A stretch of 27,243 nt of DNA. Source: a virus. This document shows, piece by piece, positions 6,516 through 12,818 of this stretch (positions within the stretch are counted from its first letter, which is position 1; each line of letters begins with the position of its first letter). The translations under genes were made by a program, and so were the position numbers. The notes under the pieces are model-generated. The model saw nothing but the letters and a program-made list of their open reading frames with translations. It made no database searches and had not been told where the DNA came from. Location of the stretch: positions 1 through 27,243 of the IMG/VR virus record IMGVR_UViG_3300005843_000031. The stretch is one strand, 5' to 3'.

Positions 6516-7546
6516 GCCGGCGCCTTTGCTTTGTCGGCTTCCGCTGCCGTGAGCTTGTGGCGCCGATCCAGGGCAGCCTTCAGCGTCGGCTTGTGCTCGC
6601 GCGGGATTTTCTCCCATAGGGCGACGAGCGAGACGTTGCCTTGCTTGGCTGCCTTGTCGAGCTCGATGTCCCACTCGGCGGCGGTCAATTCGTCAGCGGC
6701 ACCGGTAGCCGCGGGGCTGGATGCGGGTGAGGCCGGTGCCGCTGACGTCGCCGTGCGGGATTGCACGGGCGATAGCAATTCCATGGTGCCGCGCTGTTCG
6801 TGGTTGATGGTCGGGACATCGCGATCCTCTCCCTCGATCTGGAGGCCGCGGTGCGGATCGATCCACGACGTCTTGCCGCGCTCCTCGACGGCCTCCTCCA
6901 TCGCGGCGGCGAGATGGAAGCGGGGATCGGCGTTCAGCGGCATCGCGCGCGACAGGCGACGCTTAGCCGACTTCGATGCCATCGCGGGGAAGCCGATCTT
7001 CGGATCGCTCCACGGGCTATCGCTGCGGCTGGCGCCGGGCGACTTCGCCTTGATTGCCATGATGTCGTCGATGCCGAGCACCGAGATGATCGGGGGGCGA
7101 TTGTTCGCCGATGCGGTGGCCCAGGCTGCGATGATCGGCCGGTCGGTGCCGGCCAGCCGCGGCTTGTGGCGAACGAACCCCTTGTCTCCGAGTTCGTAAT
7201 CGAAGGCGTCGCCCTCGCGCACGACCTCGCCCTGCACCGTGAAACCGGAGCGCGCGGCGAGCGTGTTCATGCCCTTGTAGCCGATGATGAGCTGCGCCTG
7301 CCCCTTGAACGGCACGAAGAATGCCTGCCCGGTGACGCCGTCGACCTCCAGCGCCAGGCAGGCGGCCGACATCGAGGCGTTGAGCAAGCTCTGGCGGTTG
7401 GCCTCCAGCAGCCGCGGGTTGCGCTCGACCGACACCATGATCGACCGCATCAGCCGCTCGACCGGGACGGCGCCGGCGAGCGCCTGTTCGAAATGCGGGG
7501 CGAGCGGGCGCAGGGTGTTCTCGAAAAGGATGAGTTCGGAAGCCAT
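6512..7546 (-). CDS. recT: RecT-family single-strand annealing protein
   Basis: A 344-residue phage recombinase that anneals complementary single strands after a partner exonuclease resects DNA. The RecT domain covers about residues 10-225 and shows the family signatures SAACLALEVDG, FVPFKGQAQLIIGYKGM and a RFHLAAAMEEA helix. A Pro/Ala/Ser-rich linker (about 250-285) leads to a small helical C-terminal domain (LTAAEWDIELDKAAKQG to LKAALDRRHKL). The ATG at 7546 overlaps the exonuclease stop by one base (TGATG), so the pair is translationally coupled. The TTG one codon earlier is less likely. Confidence 0.93.
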   Translation of the reverse strand: MASELILFENTLRPLAPHFEQALAGAVPVERLMRSIMVSVERNPRLLEANRQSLLNASMSAACLALEVDGVTGQAFFVPFKGQAQLIIGYKGMNTLAARSGFTVQGEVVREGDAFDYELGDKGFVRHKPRLAGTDRPIIAAWATASANNRPPIISVLGIDDIMAIKAKSPGASRSDSPWSDPKIGFPAMASKSAKRRLSRAMPLNADPRFHLAAAMEEAVEERGKTSWIDPHRGLQIEGEDRDVPTINHEQRGTMELLSPVQSRTATSAAPASPASSPAATGAADELTAAEWDIELDKAAKQGNVSLVALWEKIPREHKPTLKAALDRRHKLTAAEADKAKAPA

Positions 7547-8472
7547 CAAAAGTCCCCGTTGATCTGGTGCGGAATGTGAGCCTTGACCGAGACGACAGTG
7601 GTCGGCTTGACGCTGTAGCCGGCGCGCGGCGAGCGGCTGATCTTGACCCGGATGCCCTGCGGCAGTTCGAGTTCGTCGGCATCCTTGGCGAGGCCGAGCA
7701 GCTTGGCCTGGACATCCTTCTCGACCTTCTCGGCCGCGAGCCTGACCACGCGCTGGTAGTCGGCGTCGACCACGCGCTGCGCAAGCTTGGTGGCCTCGAC
7801 CTCGCCGAGCGCCTCGGTGACGTTGACGACCTCGCCCGTCGGCACGGAGAACAGTTGCTTGAGCAGCGGCACCTCGACCGGGGCGCCGAACGGGGAGGGC
7901 TCATTGCTGACGGCGACATCGGCGAAGAAGAATTCCGCCTCGTGCTCGAAGGTCTCCCACAGGTCCGGCATCGGCTTGCGGTGAAAATAGGTCATGTCGC
8001 CGCCGCACCACAGCGCAATCGAGCCCCACTCGTAGGACTTCACGCCGTCGCCGACGTACATCTGCTGCTGAAGCTGGATCTCATGCTGGCGGGGCGGGGT
8101 CTTGCCGCCGTCCCATTCCTGCATGAGCACCTTGTAATCGAAGCAGCACTTGGTTTCGAGTGCGCCGTACCCGCGCTGCGGATCGTAGATGTCAGCATCG
8201 CGCGAGCAGCCGAGAAGCCCGCGGCGCAGATAGACCTGCGATCCGTCGGTCTGGCGGTTGGTCTTGACCTCGAGCCGGAGATCCTGCGCGGCCTGGTCGA
8301 GCAGCAGGGGCTCCATCTTCGTTCCCCAGTCCAGCCGGTTATGCTCCGGGCCGGGCGCCTCAATGCCCTTGGCGAAGCGCTGGTAGAGCATCCACTTCGT
8401 GCCGTAGGGCGAGACGCCGAGCAGCATGGACATTTCGGTGGCGCTGATGGTTTTGCGGGTCGGATCAGGCAT
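7546..8472 (-). CDS. YqaJ-like phage exonuclease
   Basis: A 308-residue nuclease of the YqaJ/lambda-exonuclease superfamily (PD-(D/E)XK fold), expected to degrade one strand from double-strand ends and hand the other to RecT. Seen: ISATEMSMLLGVSPYGT near the N-terminus, LDWGTKMEPLLL (about 48-59), then the active-site region SRDADIYD and GALETKC (about 89-110; acidic D, E and K), and HEIQLQQQMYV (about 130-140). The C-terminal 100 residues are a helical extension. The start is the ATG sharing TGATG with the preceding gene; a GTG one codon upstream is also in frame. Confidence 0.93.
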   Translation of the reverse strand: MPDPTRKTISATEMSMLLGVSPYGTKWMLYQRFAKGIEAPGPEHNRLDWGTKMEPLLLDQAAQDLRLEVKTNRQTDGSQVYLRRGLLGCSRDADIYDPQRGYGALETKCCFDYKVLMQEWDGGKTPPRQHEIQLQQQMYVGDGVKSYEWGSIALWCGGDMTYFHRKPMPDLWETFEHEAEFFFADVAVSNEPSPFGAPVEVPLLKQLFSVPTGEVVNVTEALGEVEATKLAQRVVDADYQRVVRLAAEKVEKDVQAKLLGLAKDADELELPQGIRVKISRSPRAGYSVKPTTVVSVKAHIPHQINGDF

Positions 8473-8681
8473 CACGCGGCCTCATGGCAGGCGATGGCGT
8501 TCGCGCGGGCCGCCAGCCGCTTCTCCGTCGCATCCAGCCGCTCGTAGAATTGAGCGCGCTGGGCCTCGTAGCGCAGCTCGCGGCACACTTCGCAGTAGAC
8601 GCGGGGACGCTTGCCGTAGCGGATGAAGCGGAACGGCTGCTCGCACTGGCGGCAGACGGCGGATTCGACGGGGGCGTTCAT
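8472..8681 (-). CDS. Small zinc-ribbon-like protein
   Basis: A 69-residue protein with two Cys pairs, CRQC at about 10-13 and CEVC at about 29-32, separated by a basic aromatic loop (FRFIRYGKRPRVY). This is a short zinc-ribbon or finger pattern. The C-terminal half is a charged amphipathic helix (EAQRAQFYERLDATEKRL). I used the ATG at 8681, which shares ATGA with the small membrane-protein gene before it. It lies directly before the exonuclease gene and could be a nucleic-acid or protein-binding accessory factor; that role is inference. Confidence 0.75.
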   Translation of the reverse strand: MNAPVESAVCRQCEQPFRFIRYGKRPRVYCEVCRELRYEAQRAQFYERLDATEKRLAARANAIACHEAA

Positions 8682-8809
8682 GCCGGCACCGGCGTCGCGA
8701 GGATGATCATCACGACCATGCACATGCCGATGAACAGCGAGACGGCGACCACTTCGATCAGCACGGGGGCGGCAATCGCGACGATCTCGACGGGGTCAGG
8801 CTTCTTCAT
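8678..8809 (-). CDS. Very small membrane protein, 43 residues
   Basis: A 43-residue frame running from the ATG at 8809 to a TGA at 8678, joined to both neighbours by ATGA overlaps. It starts MKKPDPVEIVAIAAPVLIEV and is hydrophobic through residues 8-40 (VVAVSLFIGMCMVVMIILA), one long or two short transmembrane helices. The double overlap leaves no unexplained bases, which supports coding. Function unknown. Confidence 0.6.
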   Translation of the reverse strand: MKKPDPVEIVAIAAPVLIEVVAVSLFIGMCMVVMIILATPVPA

Positions 8810-9042
8810 GCCCCGGCTCCCGCGCGCACGGCTTCCATGCGGGCTTCGTCAGCCCTGCTCGCGGCGTAGAGGTCGATCAGCGCGGCGGCGTCCTCGACGT
8901 TGTCCATGAGGCGGACGAGGAGCACGATGTCGATTGCGGTGCTGATCTTGCGGTCGAGGCGATGCGGCAGGCTGTCGTGCTTGCGCTCGTCGCGGCGGTG
9001 ATCCCAGTATTCGGCGGTGTAGCGGCGGGAATGATCGGACAT
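8806..9042 (-). CDS. First gene of the leftward early operon, hypothetical
   Basis: A 78-residue soluble protein with basic N-terminal sequence (SDHSRRYTAEYWDHRRDERKH), then a helical segment (ISTAIDIVLLVRLMDNVEDAAALIDLYAA). GGAG lies 6 nt before the ATG. The leftward promoter predicted at 9066-9095 would start transcription about 17 nt upstream, making this the first product made after derepression. The composition suggests a small helical protein, with no known family recognised. Confidence 0.7.
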   Translation of the reverse strand: MSDHSRRYTAEYWDHRRDERKHDSLPHRLDRKISTAIDIVLLVRLMDNVEDAAALIDLYAASRADEARMEAVRAGAGA

Positions 9043-9065
9043 GGCGTGCTCCGTGGTGATGGAGC

Positions 9066-9095
9066 ACCCTAGTTCACATGGCGTGAACCTGTCAA
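9066..9095 (-). promoter_or_regulatory. Leftward early promoter (PL-like)
   Basis: On the minus strand, TTGACA (9095-9090) is followed by an 18-bp spacer and TAGGGT (9071-9066) as a weak -10. The spacer is filled by operator O1. The layout mirrors the rightward promoter at 9436-9465: the two 18-bp spacers agree at 14 of 18 positions. The predicted start near 9059 leaves a 17-nt leader before the first gene. Confidence 0.65.
9072..9088. promoter_or_regulatory. Operator O1 (in the PL-like spacer)
   Basis: GTTCAC-ATGGC-GTGAAC, a perfect 6-bp dyad with a 5-bp centre. It occupies the spacer between the -35 and -10 of the leftward promoter, where a bound repressor would block RNA polymerase. It is one of four related dyads found only around the repressor gene. 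Confidence 0.7.
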
Positions 9096-9102
9096 CCTAT
9101 AA

Positions 9103-9119
9103 AATCACAAAATGTGAAC
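9103..9119. promoter_or_regulatory. Operator O2 (upstream of PL)
   Basis: AATCAC-AAAAT-GTGAAC matches the O1 pattern at 10 of the 12 arm positions. It lies upstream of the leftward -35, centred 31 bp from O1 (three helical turns), and touches the first base of the repressor stop codon. The spacing suits cooperative binding of two repressor dimers; that is inference. Confidence 0.55.
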
Positions 9120-9382
9120 TATGCCACTTCGGACGGCAGCCGCATGCGGATATCATGCGGCAGGCGCGAGGGATCGGCACGGTAGATCCAGTCGAGCGTC
9201 AGTCCGTACTCGGCGCAGAACTTGATGGCGACCTGAAGGGTGATCCGGCGCTCGCCGCTTTCATATTGAGACCAGGCGTTCGCTCCGACCTTCAGCCTTT
9301 TGCACACGTCGGCCGGCTTCACCCCGAGCGCCTCGCGGGTGAATTTCAGTCGGTTTGACAGCGCTTTATTGGATTCAGGCAT
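9119..9382 (-). CDS. Phage repressor, CI-like, DNA-binding domain only
   Basis: An 87-residue XRE-family helix-turn-helix protein. Residues about 8-60 form the domain, with VKPADVCKRLKVGANAWSQY as the helix-turn-helix. After it come only about 25 residues (LTLDWIYRADPSRL), so the LexA-like autoprotease domain of lambda CI is absent; RecA-stimulated self-cleavage cannot be how it is removed. The start is the ATG at 9382; GGGG is only 1 nt upstream, so the message may be leaderless, or a GTG 12 codons upstream may be used. The gene lies between two divergent operator-containing promoters, the classic immunity position. Confidence 0.85.
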   Translation of the reverse strand: MPESNKALSNRLKFTREALGVKPADVCKRLKVGANAWSQYESGERRITLQVAIKFCAEYGLTLDWIYRADPSRLPHDIRMRLPSEVA

Positions 9383-9396
9383 GCCCCATTTTGGCA

Positions 9397-9413
9397 GTTC
9401 ACAGGGGGTGAAA
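9397..9413. promoter_or_regulatory. Operator O3 (upstream of the repressor gene)
   Basis: GTTCAC-AGGGG-GTGAAA, the same dyad pattern with one arm mismatch. It lies 15-31 bp upstream of the repressor ATG, where the repressor's own promoter should be, so it could give autoregulation. No convincing -35 or -10 for the repressor gene itself is visible. Confidence 0.6.
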
Positions 9414-9435
9414 TCCACTCTCCTTGCGTGAAGGC

Positions 9436-9465
9436 TTGACACCTTCACGGAATGTGAACTATCTA
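9436..9465 (+). promoter_or_regulatory. Rightward early promoter (PR-like)
   Basis: TTGACA (9436-9441), an 18-bp spacer holding operator O4, then TATCTA (9460-9465). The expected start, 6-7 nt after the -10, falls at or next to the A of the cro-like ATG at 9471. The -35 also lies inside a GTGAAGG/CCTTCAC inverted repeat (9428-9434, 9442-9448). Confidence 0.7.
9443..9459. promoter_or_regulatory. Operator O4 (in the PR-like spacer)
   Basis: CTTCAC-GGAAT-GTGAAC fills the spacer of the rightward promoter, as O1 does in the leftward one. It lies 46 bp centre to centre from O3. Occupation by the repressor or by the Cro-like protein would shut off the rightward operon. Confidence 0.7.
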
Positions 9466-9470
9466 GGAGC

Positions 9471-9686
9471 ATGCTGACCACAGTCGAAGCCGTCGTTGAA
9501 GCCCTGGGCGGCACCACCGCCGCAGCGTCCGCCGTTGGCGTGGGCGCATCCGCAGTGAGCAATTGGCTCGACCGCGGCAAGATCGCCCCCGACAAGTTCT
9601 TGCTTGTCCGGGAAGCCCTCGCTGCTTTGGGGAAAGAGGCTGATCCTTGCGTGTTCGCCTTCAAGCCGATCGAGGCAAGCGCGTGA
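9471..9686 (+). CDS. Cro/YdaS-like DNA-binding protein, probably leaderless
   Basis: A 71-residue helix-turn-helix protein. Residues about 5-50 contain EALGGTTAAASAVGVG followed by ASAVSNWLDRGKI, the pattern of Cro-like and YdaS-type regulators in which the second helix contacts DNA. As the first gene rightward of the repressor it most likely competes for the same operators and commits the phage to lytic growth. AGGAG ends only 1 nt before the ATG, too close for normal ribosome use, and the predicted transcription start coincides with the ATG, so the mRNA is probably leaderless. No other in-frame start exists nearby. Confidence 0.8.
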   Translation: MLTTVEAVVEALGGTTAAASAVGVGASAVSNWLDRGKIAPDKFLLVREALAALGKEADPCVFAFKPIEASA

Positions 9687-9822
9687 CGTGTCGGGAACAA
9701 AATAATCGAGCCCATGAGCGGCCCCCCGCATTACTGAGGCACCTATTCTGCGCTCTGTCACGATCAAGACACAATGAAAATCGTCTGCGCACTTTGACCT
9801 ATATCGGGACAGGCTCGCTGAC

Positions 9823-9838
9823 TGAGCAAAATTGCTCA
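9823..9838. repeat. Short inverted repeat
   Basis: TGAGCAA-AA-TTGCTCA, a perfect 7-bp dyad with a 2-bp centre, between the cro-like gene and the convergent small gene. With so short a centre it is more likely a protein-binding site than a terminator hairpin. The rest of 9687-9853 shows no gene or clear promoter. Confidence 0.4.
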
Positions 9839-9853
9839 CTTCCGGTTTTCCGA

Positions 9854-10012
9854 TCATCTGGTCTTGCACACCGGCGCGATCAACGAGATGAGGCTGTCGG
9901 CATCGGCGGCGCAGTCTTCCGCCGTTTGATACAGGCCGGCGATCACGATCAAGGCGCCGATCAGCGCGGCGATGGCAATAGCTCTCACCGCGCTCCAGTT
10001 CTGTTCGCTCAT
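9854..10012 (-). CDS. Small membrane protein on the opposite strand, 52 residues
   Basis: A 52-residue frame on the minus strand inside an otherwise rightward operon, starting MSEQNWSAVRAIAIAALIGA. Residues 9-27 form one transmembrane helix (AIAIAALIGALIVIAGLY). The short C-terminal domain carries two cysteines (C34 and C49; AEDCAAD, APVCKTR) that could form a disulfide outside the cytoplasm. AAGGGG precedes the ATG by about 8 nt. Convergent to the cro-like gene and divergent from 10087. Expression in the lysogen is possible but not shown. No family recognised. Confidence 0.5.
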   Translation of the reverse strand: MSEQNWSAVRAIAIAALIGALIVIAGLYQTAEDCAADADSLISLIAPVCKTR

Positions 10013-10086
10013 ATCCGGCCCCTTCAATCGGCGGTTGTAGCACGGGCGAGTTCCTTTTTTCCAGCGTGTAACGAGTAGGAGAAGCG

Positions 10087-10431
10087 ATGAGCTTTTTATT
10101 TGCCGGTGGTGTTGGGAGTTCTCCCAATTTCGTTGGGAACGACTTTTCCGAGGCCCTCAAAGAGCTGTCGAAGCCGTGGCCTGAGGGCGACAAGCTGAAG
10201 CGCCGACTTGAGCGGGTCGCACGCGCAACCGGCCTCACTTACTGGCGCGCGTTCGACATTTGGTACGGCAAGGCGCGCCGCATCGACGCCCACGAAGCTG
10301 CACGGATCAACGAAGCCCTTCGCCTCAAGCGAGAGAAAGCCGTCGCCAATGAATACCACGACCTCAAGGCCCGGTTGGCAAAGCTCGAAAGCTCGCTTGT
10401 TTTGCAGGGAAATCCGAACGTTCGTCGCTAA
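10087..10431 (+). CDS. Phage DNA-binding-type protein, possibly an early regulator
   Basis: A 114-residue protein with AGGAG 5 nt before the ATG. Residues about 40-85 look like a helix-turn-helix (LERVARATGLTYWRAFDIW, then YGKARRIDAHEAARINEAL). The C-terminal 30 residues form a heptad-like helix (YHDLKARLAKLESSL) suited to oligomerisation. I recall similar proteins after the Cro-like gene in rhizobial prophages. A CII-like activator role is a guess from position. The 80 bases that follow contain no supported gene. Confidence 0.75.
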   Translation: MSFLFAGGVGSSPNFVGNDFSEALKELSKPWPEGDKLKRRLERVARATGLTYWRAFDIWYGKARRIDAHEAARINEALRLKREKAVANEYHDLKARLAKLESSLVLQGNPNVRR

Positions 10432-10511
10432 GCGCCTCGTTCGGTTCGGCTCGCGGTGTGCGGCGCTCGCAGTGTGGATCGCGCCATGGATCGATGAGGA
10501 CTGATCAACTG

Positions 10512-11012
10512 ATGAATTGGAGCGAGAAGCAACTCACCGAGTACCTGGAGAAGCGCGGGATTCCCTCCGTTTTGCCCCGTGTCGACACCAGTGCACCCCC
10601 GTTCGCCGCCCCCATGGACAAGCCGGGCGGCGAACGGTTGGCGCTGCCGGGTGAGGATATCGTTCTGGATCTCCCCCGCCCGATTTCCGTGAACAAGCTG
10701 CGTCGGATCAATTGGGCCGCACGCAAGCGCGCCGCTGCATGGCGCCAGATGGCGGACAATTACATCCTTCAGGCCAAATCGCAGGGGCTGAAGTTCAACC
10801 GCATCCCGCGGTTCGAGCTCGCGATCGTACTCGACGAATCCAAGGTGTTCATCGACTTGGACAACACGCTCAAGCTGCTGATCGACTACCTGCACGCGGT
10901 CCACATCGTCGAGAACGACGCGCCGAAGAACATGCGCGGCATCGCCGTGACGTGGGGGACAACCCTGGATGCGCCTTCCGGGTGTCGGGTGATAGTGAGG
11001 CCCTGCGCATGA
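10512..11012 (+). CDS. RusA-like Holliday-junction endonuclease
   Basis: A 166-residue protein. The RusA-type domain covers about residues 55-166. Key residues are in the FIDLDNTLKLLIDYL segment (acidic D, D, then K and D) and the following IVENDAPKN, which together form the metal-binding site that cuts four-way junctions. The first 20 residues (MNWSEKQLTEYLEKRGI) are a separate short helix, joined by a Pro-rich linker. The ATG at 10512 has AGGA about 11 nt upstream; an ATG 6 codons earlier lacks a ribosome site. It would resolve recombination or replication intermediates before packaging. Confidence 0.82.
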   Translation: MNWSEKQLTEYLEKRGIPSVLPRVDTSAPPFAAPMDKPGGERLALPGEDIVLDLPRPISVNKLRRINWAARKRAAAWRQMADNYILQAKSQGLKFNRIPRFELAIVLDESKVFIDLDNTLKLLIDYLHAVHIVENDAPKNMRGIAVTWGTTLDAPSGCRVIVRPCA

Positions 11013-11164
11013 AGAAGCTCTCCACAGAGGCCCGGGCCGGCCTGCACGAGGTGCTGCTCCAGGCCGCGCTCCGCGCCGAACGTCTGAAGACGATGGAGAA
11101 GGCGGACGAGATCGCTTCCGAGATCGCGCGCCGGCAGGATACTCGCGCGCGGGAGGCATCATGA
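11009..11164 (+). CDS. Small helical hypothetical protein, 51 residues
   Basis: A 51-residue frame locked by ATGA overlaps on both sides, starting MKKLSTEARAGLHEVLLQAA. Almost entirely predicted helix with alternating charge (ERLKTMEKADEIASEIARR). The strict overlap with the resolvase stop and with the replication-protein start supports translation. No function recognised. Confidence 0.65.
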   Translation: MKKLSTEARAGLHEVLLQAALRAERLKTMEKADEIASEIARRQDTRAREAS

Positions 11165-12099
11165 GCAGGTGGTTCCGCTTCTACGACGACGCGATAAACG
11201 ATCCGAAAATCCTTCGGCTGAGCGATGCAAACTTCCGCGCGTGGGTCACTTTGCTCTGCCTTGCGTCTAAAAATGATGGCGTGTTGCCGAGCACAAATGA
11301 CATCGCGTTGGTGCTGCGGATGAAGCCGAACAAGGTCGCTGAATGGCTTGCCATGCTCACTGCGGCCGGCCTCGTCGACAACGACAACGGTTTGTTTTGT
11401 CCGCACAATTGGAATGCTCGGCAGTTCAAGAGCGACGTTTCAAACGAGCGCGTGAAACGCCACAGGGAACGCCAGCGTAACGGCGATTGTAACGTTACAG
11501 AGGCCGTTACGGTAACGCCCCCAGAGACAGAACAGAAACAGATAACAGATACAGAGCAGAAATCCTCACTTCGTTCGGAGGCGCGCAAGCGCGGCACTCG
11601 ACTGCCGGAGGATTGGGCTCCATGCGCTGAGGACTGGCGAGAAGCGACCGAAAAGCTCGGCGCTCACGGTTCGGTCTTCGAGCTCAGCAAATTCCGAGAT
11701 CACTGGAAAGCGCAGCCCGGTCAGCGAGGCGTGAAACTCGACTGGGACGCAACGTGGCGAAACTGGATCAGAAACGCTCGAGGAGCGGGAGGAGCAACGC
11801 ATGGCAACCGAACTGGAAATCCGCGCACATCTGGACACGATGCGATCCTTGCCGTCGCGACTCGGAAAGCTCGCGAGCTCGATCGGAACGACCCAATGGC
11901 CGGGGCAGCCGGAACGCCTGGATTTGCCTTCGGGGATGGAACTGACAGCGCAGGATCGCAAGGACGCCGAGCAGCGCCTGAAGGAGCTGGAGGCGATCAT
12001 CACGGGGACGAATCTGACGATCAACGAGTCCGCGAAGGCGAGATTATCCCTCCTGACCAGGATGCTGCTGGCATTCCCGGCCGCCGGCAGTTTCTCTGA
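11161..12099 (+). CDS. Phage replication initiator-type protein with overlapping C-terminal tail
   Basis: A 312-residue protein. Residues 1-95 form the winged-helix domain typical of phage replication proteins (WFRFYDDAINDPKI, FRAWVTLLCLAS, LRMKPNKVAEWLAML, AAGLVDNDNGLF), followed by a basic helix (NERVKRHRERQRN). A polar linker (about 105-140) leads to a small helical part ending DWDATWRNWIRNAR near 212. The last 100 residues overlap the next gene in another frame and are Gly/Asp/Arg rich with poorer third-position GC, so they are probably a read-through tail. It most likely binds the phage origin and recruits helicase. Confidence 0.8.
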   Translation: MSRWFRFYDDAINDPKILRLSDANFRAWVTLLCLASKNDGVLPSTNDIALVLRMKPNKVAEWLAMLTAAGLVDNDNGLFCPHNWNARQFKSDVSNERVKRHRERQRNGDCNVTEAVTVTPPETEQKQITDTEQKSSLRSEARKRGTRLPEDWAPCAEDWREATEKLGAHGSVFELSKFRDHWKAQPGQRGVKLDWDATWRNWIRNARGAGGATHGNRTGNPRTSGHDAILAVATRKARELDRNDPMAGAAGTPGFAFGDGTDSAGSQGRRAAPEGAGGDHHGDESDDQRVREGEIIPPDQDAAGIPGRRQFL

Positions 12100-12430
12100 A
12101 GCCGCAGCAGCGGCGCGCAGCGATGTTTACGACGACGCGCTATCCGACATTCCGCCATGGGCGCTGAATGCCGCGATCAAGCGCTGGTCGCGCGGTGAGA
12201 TGCCCTACGACCTCAACCTCGGCACGGTCAATTTCACCTTTGCACCACCGCCCGCGATCCTGCGCAAGTTGGCCAAGCACGAGCTGCGGCCGTTCGAGGA
12301 TCAGGCGCATCGGCTTCGCCGGCTGCTCAAGGTGGTTTCGATCGAGCGCGCCATGGACCCGACGCCAATCCCGCAGGAGGTCAAATCCGATGACGGCAAG
12401 GTGGTGGCCATCAGTGTGAGGCGCATGTGA
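11801..12430 (+). CDS. Conserved phage protein, candidate helicase loader
   Basis: A 209-residue protein starting at ATG after GGAGGAGCAACGC, a very strong ribosome site inside the 3' part of the replication gene. Codon third positions are GC-rich in this frame across the overlap, which supports it as the selected frame. Residues about 83-125 (LSLLTRMLLAFPAAG, DVYDDALSDIPPWALNAAIKRWSRGE) and FTFAPPPAILRKLAKHEL (about 147-164) form a helical domain seen in alphaproteobacterial prophages next to replication initiators. The lambda P-like loader role is inferred from that position only. Confidence 0.78.
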   Translation: MATELEIRAHLDTMRSLPSRLGKLASSIGTTQWPGQPERLDLPSGMELTAQDRKDAEQRLKELEAIITGTNLTINESAKARLSLLTRMLLAFPAAGSFSEAAAAARSDVYDDALSDIPPWALNAAIKRWSRGEMPYDLNLGTVNFTFAPPPAILRKLAKHELRPFEDQAHRLRRLLKVVSIERAMDPTPIPQEVKSDDGKVVAISVRRM

Positions 12431-12684
12431 GCTATTCAGACGCGCGCATCGCCAAGGGCTTCGAGGATCTGCTGAGCCTGCTGCGCAAGGACGGCGTGAA
12501 CGAAGACGTCGGCGCCCGCATCAGATCGAACACAGCCGCCCGTGAGGCCGCCGTGGAGCGCGTGAGGCGCGAATACGCGGCATACGGCATCAAGCCACCG
12601 TCCGAGCTTGCGCTGAGCATGACAACGCGAAAGGCGTGCATGATTGGCATCGTGTGGGCCTACGACGAGGAGCAGGCAGCATGA
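12427..12684 (+). CDS. Hypothetical protein, 85 residues
   Basis: A helical soluble protein starting at GTG in a GTGA overlap with the preceding stop. Residues 1-60 are charged helices (ARIAKGFEDLLSLLRKDG, AAREAAVERVRREYAAYG), then a more hydrophobic C-terminus (TRKACMIGIVWAYDEEQ). The next gene starts in an ATGA overlap. No family recognised; likely an accessory protein of the early operon. Confidence 0.65.
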   Translation: MSYSDARIAKGFEDLLSLLRKDGVNEDVGARIRSNTAAREAAVERVRREYAAYGIKPPSELALSMTTRKACMIGIVWAYDEEQAA

Positions 12685-12818
12685 TCTTGCTCGGCACAGG
12701 ATGGGGCGAGGGGCTCGCGGCGTTCGAGGTTGTCTCGCATAATCTGCAATGGACGCTCTGGACGATCCTCGCGGTCGTCGCGCTGTGGATGGCTTATCAA
12801 GCATGGAGGGATGCATGA
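12681..12818 (+). CDS. Very small membrane protein, 45 residues
   Basis: Begins MILLGTGWGEGLAAFEVVSH and continues with one transmembrane helix (LWTILAVVALWMAYQAW, about 25-42). Joined by ATGA overlaps to the genes on both sides. An upstream in-frame extension inside the preceding gene is not needed. Role unknown; it is followed by a larger membrane-anchored protein, so the two may act together. Confidence 0.6.
   Translation: MILLGTGWGEGLAAFEVVSHNLQWTLWTILAVVALWMAYQAWRDA

Noticed and set aside
9383-9715. N-terminal extension of the repressor to 198 residues
   Set aside because: It would be antisense to the cro-like gene and cover both operators. The helix-turn-helix family start matches the ATG at 9382.
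9794-9822. Promoter from TTGACC at 9794
   Set aside because: No acceptable -10 at 16-18 bp spacing.
10432-10511. Possible small gene ending in AVWIAPWIDED
   Set aside because: No proper start codon or ribosome site; only the tail of a longer shadow frame.
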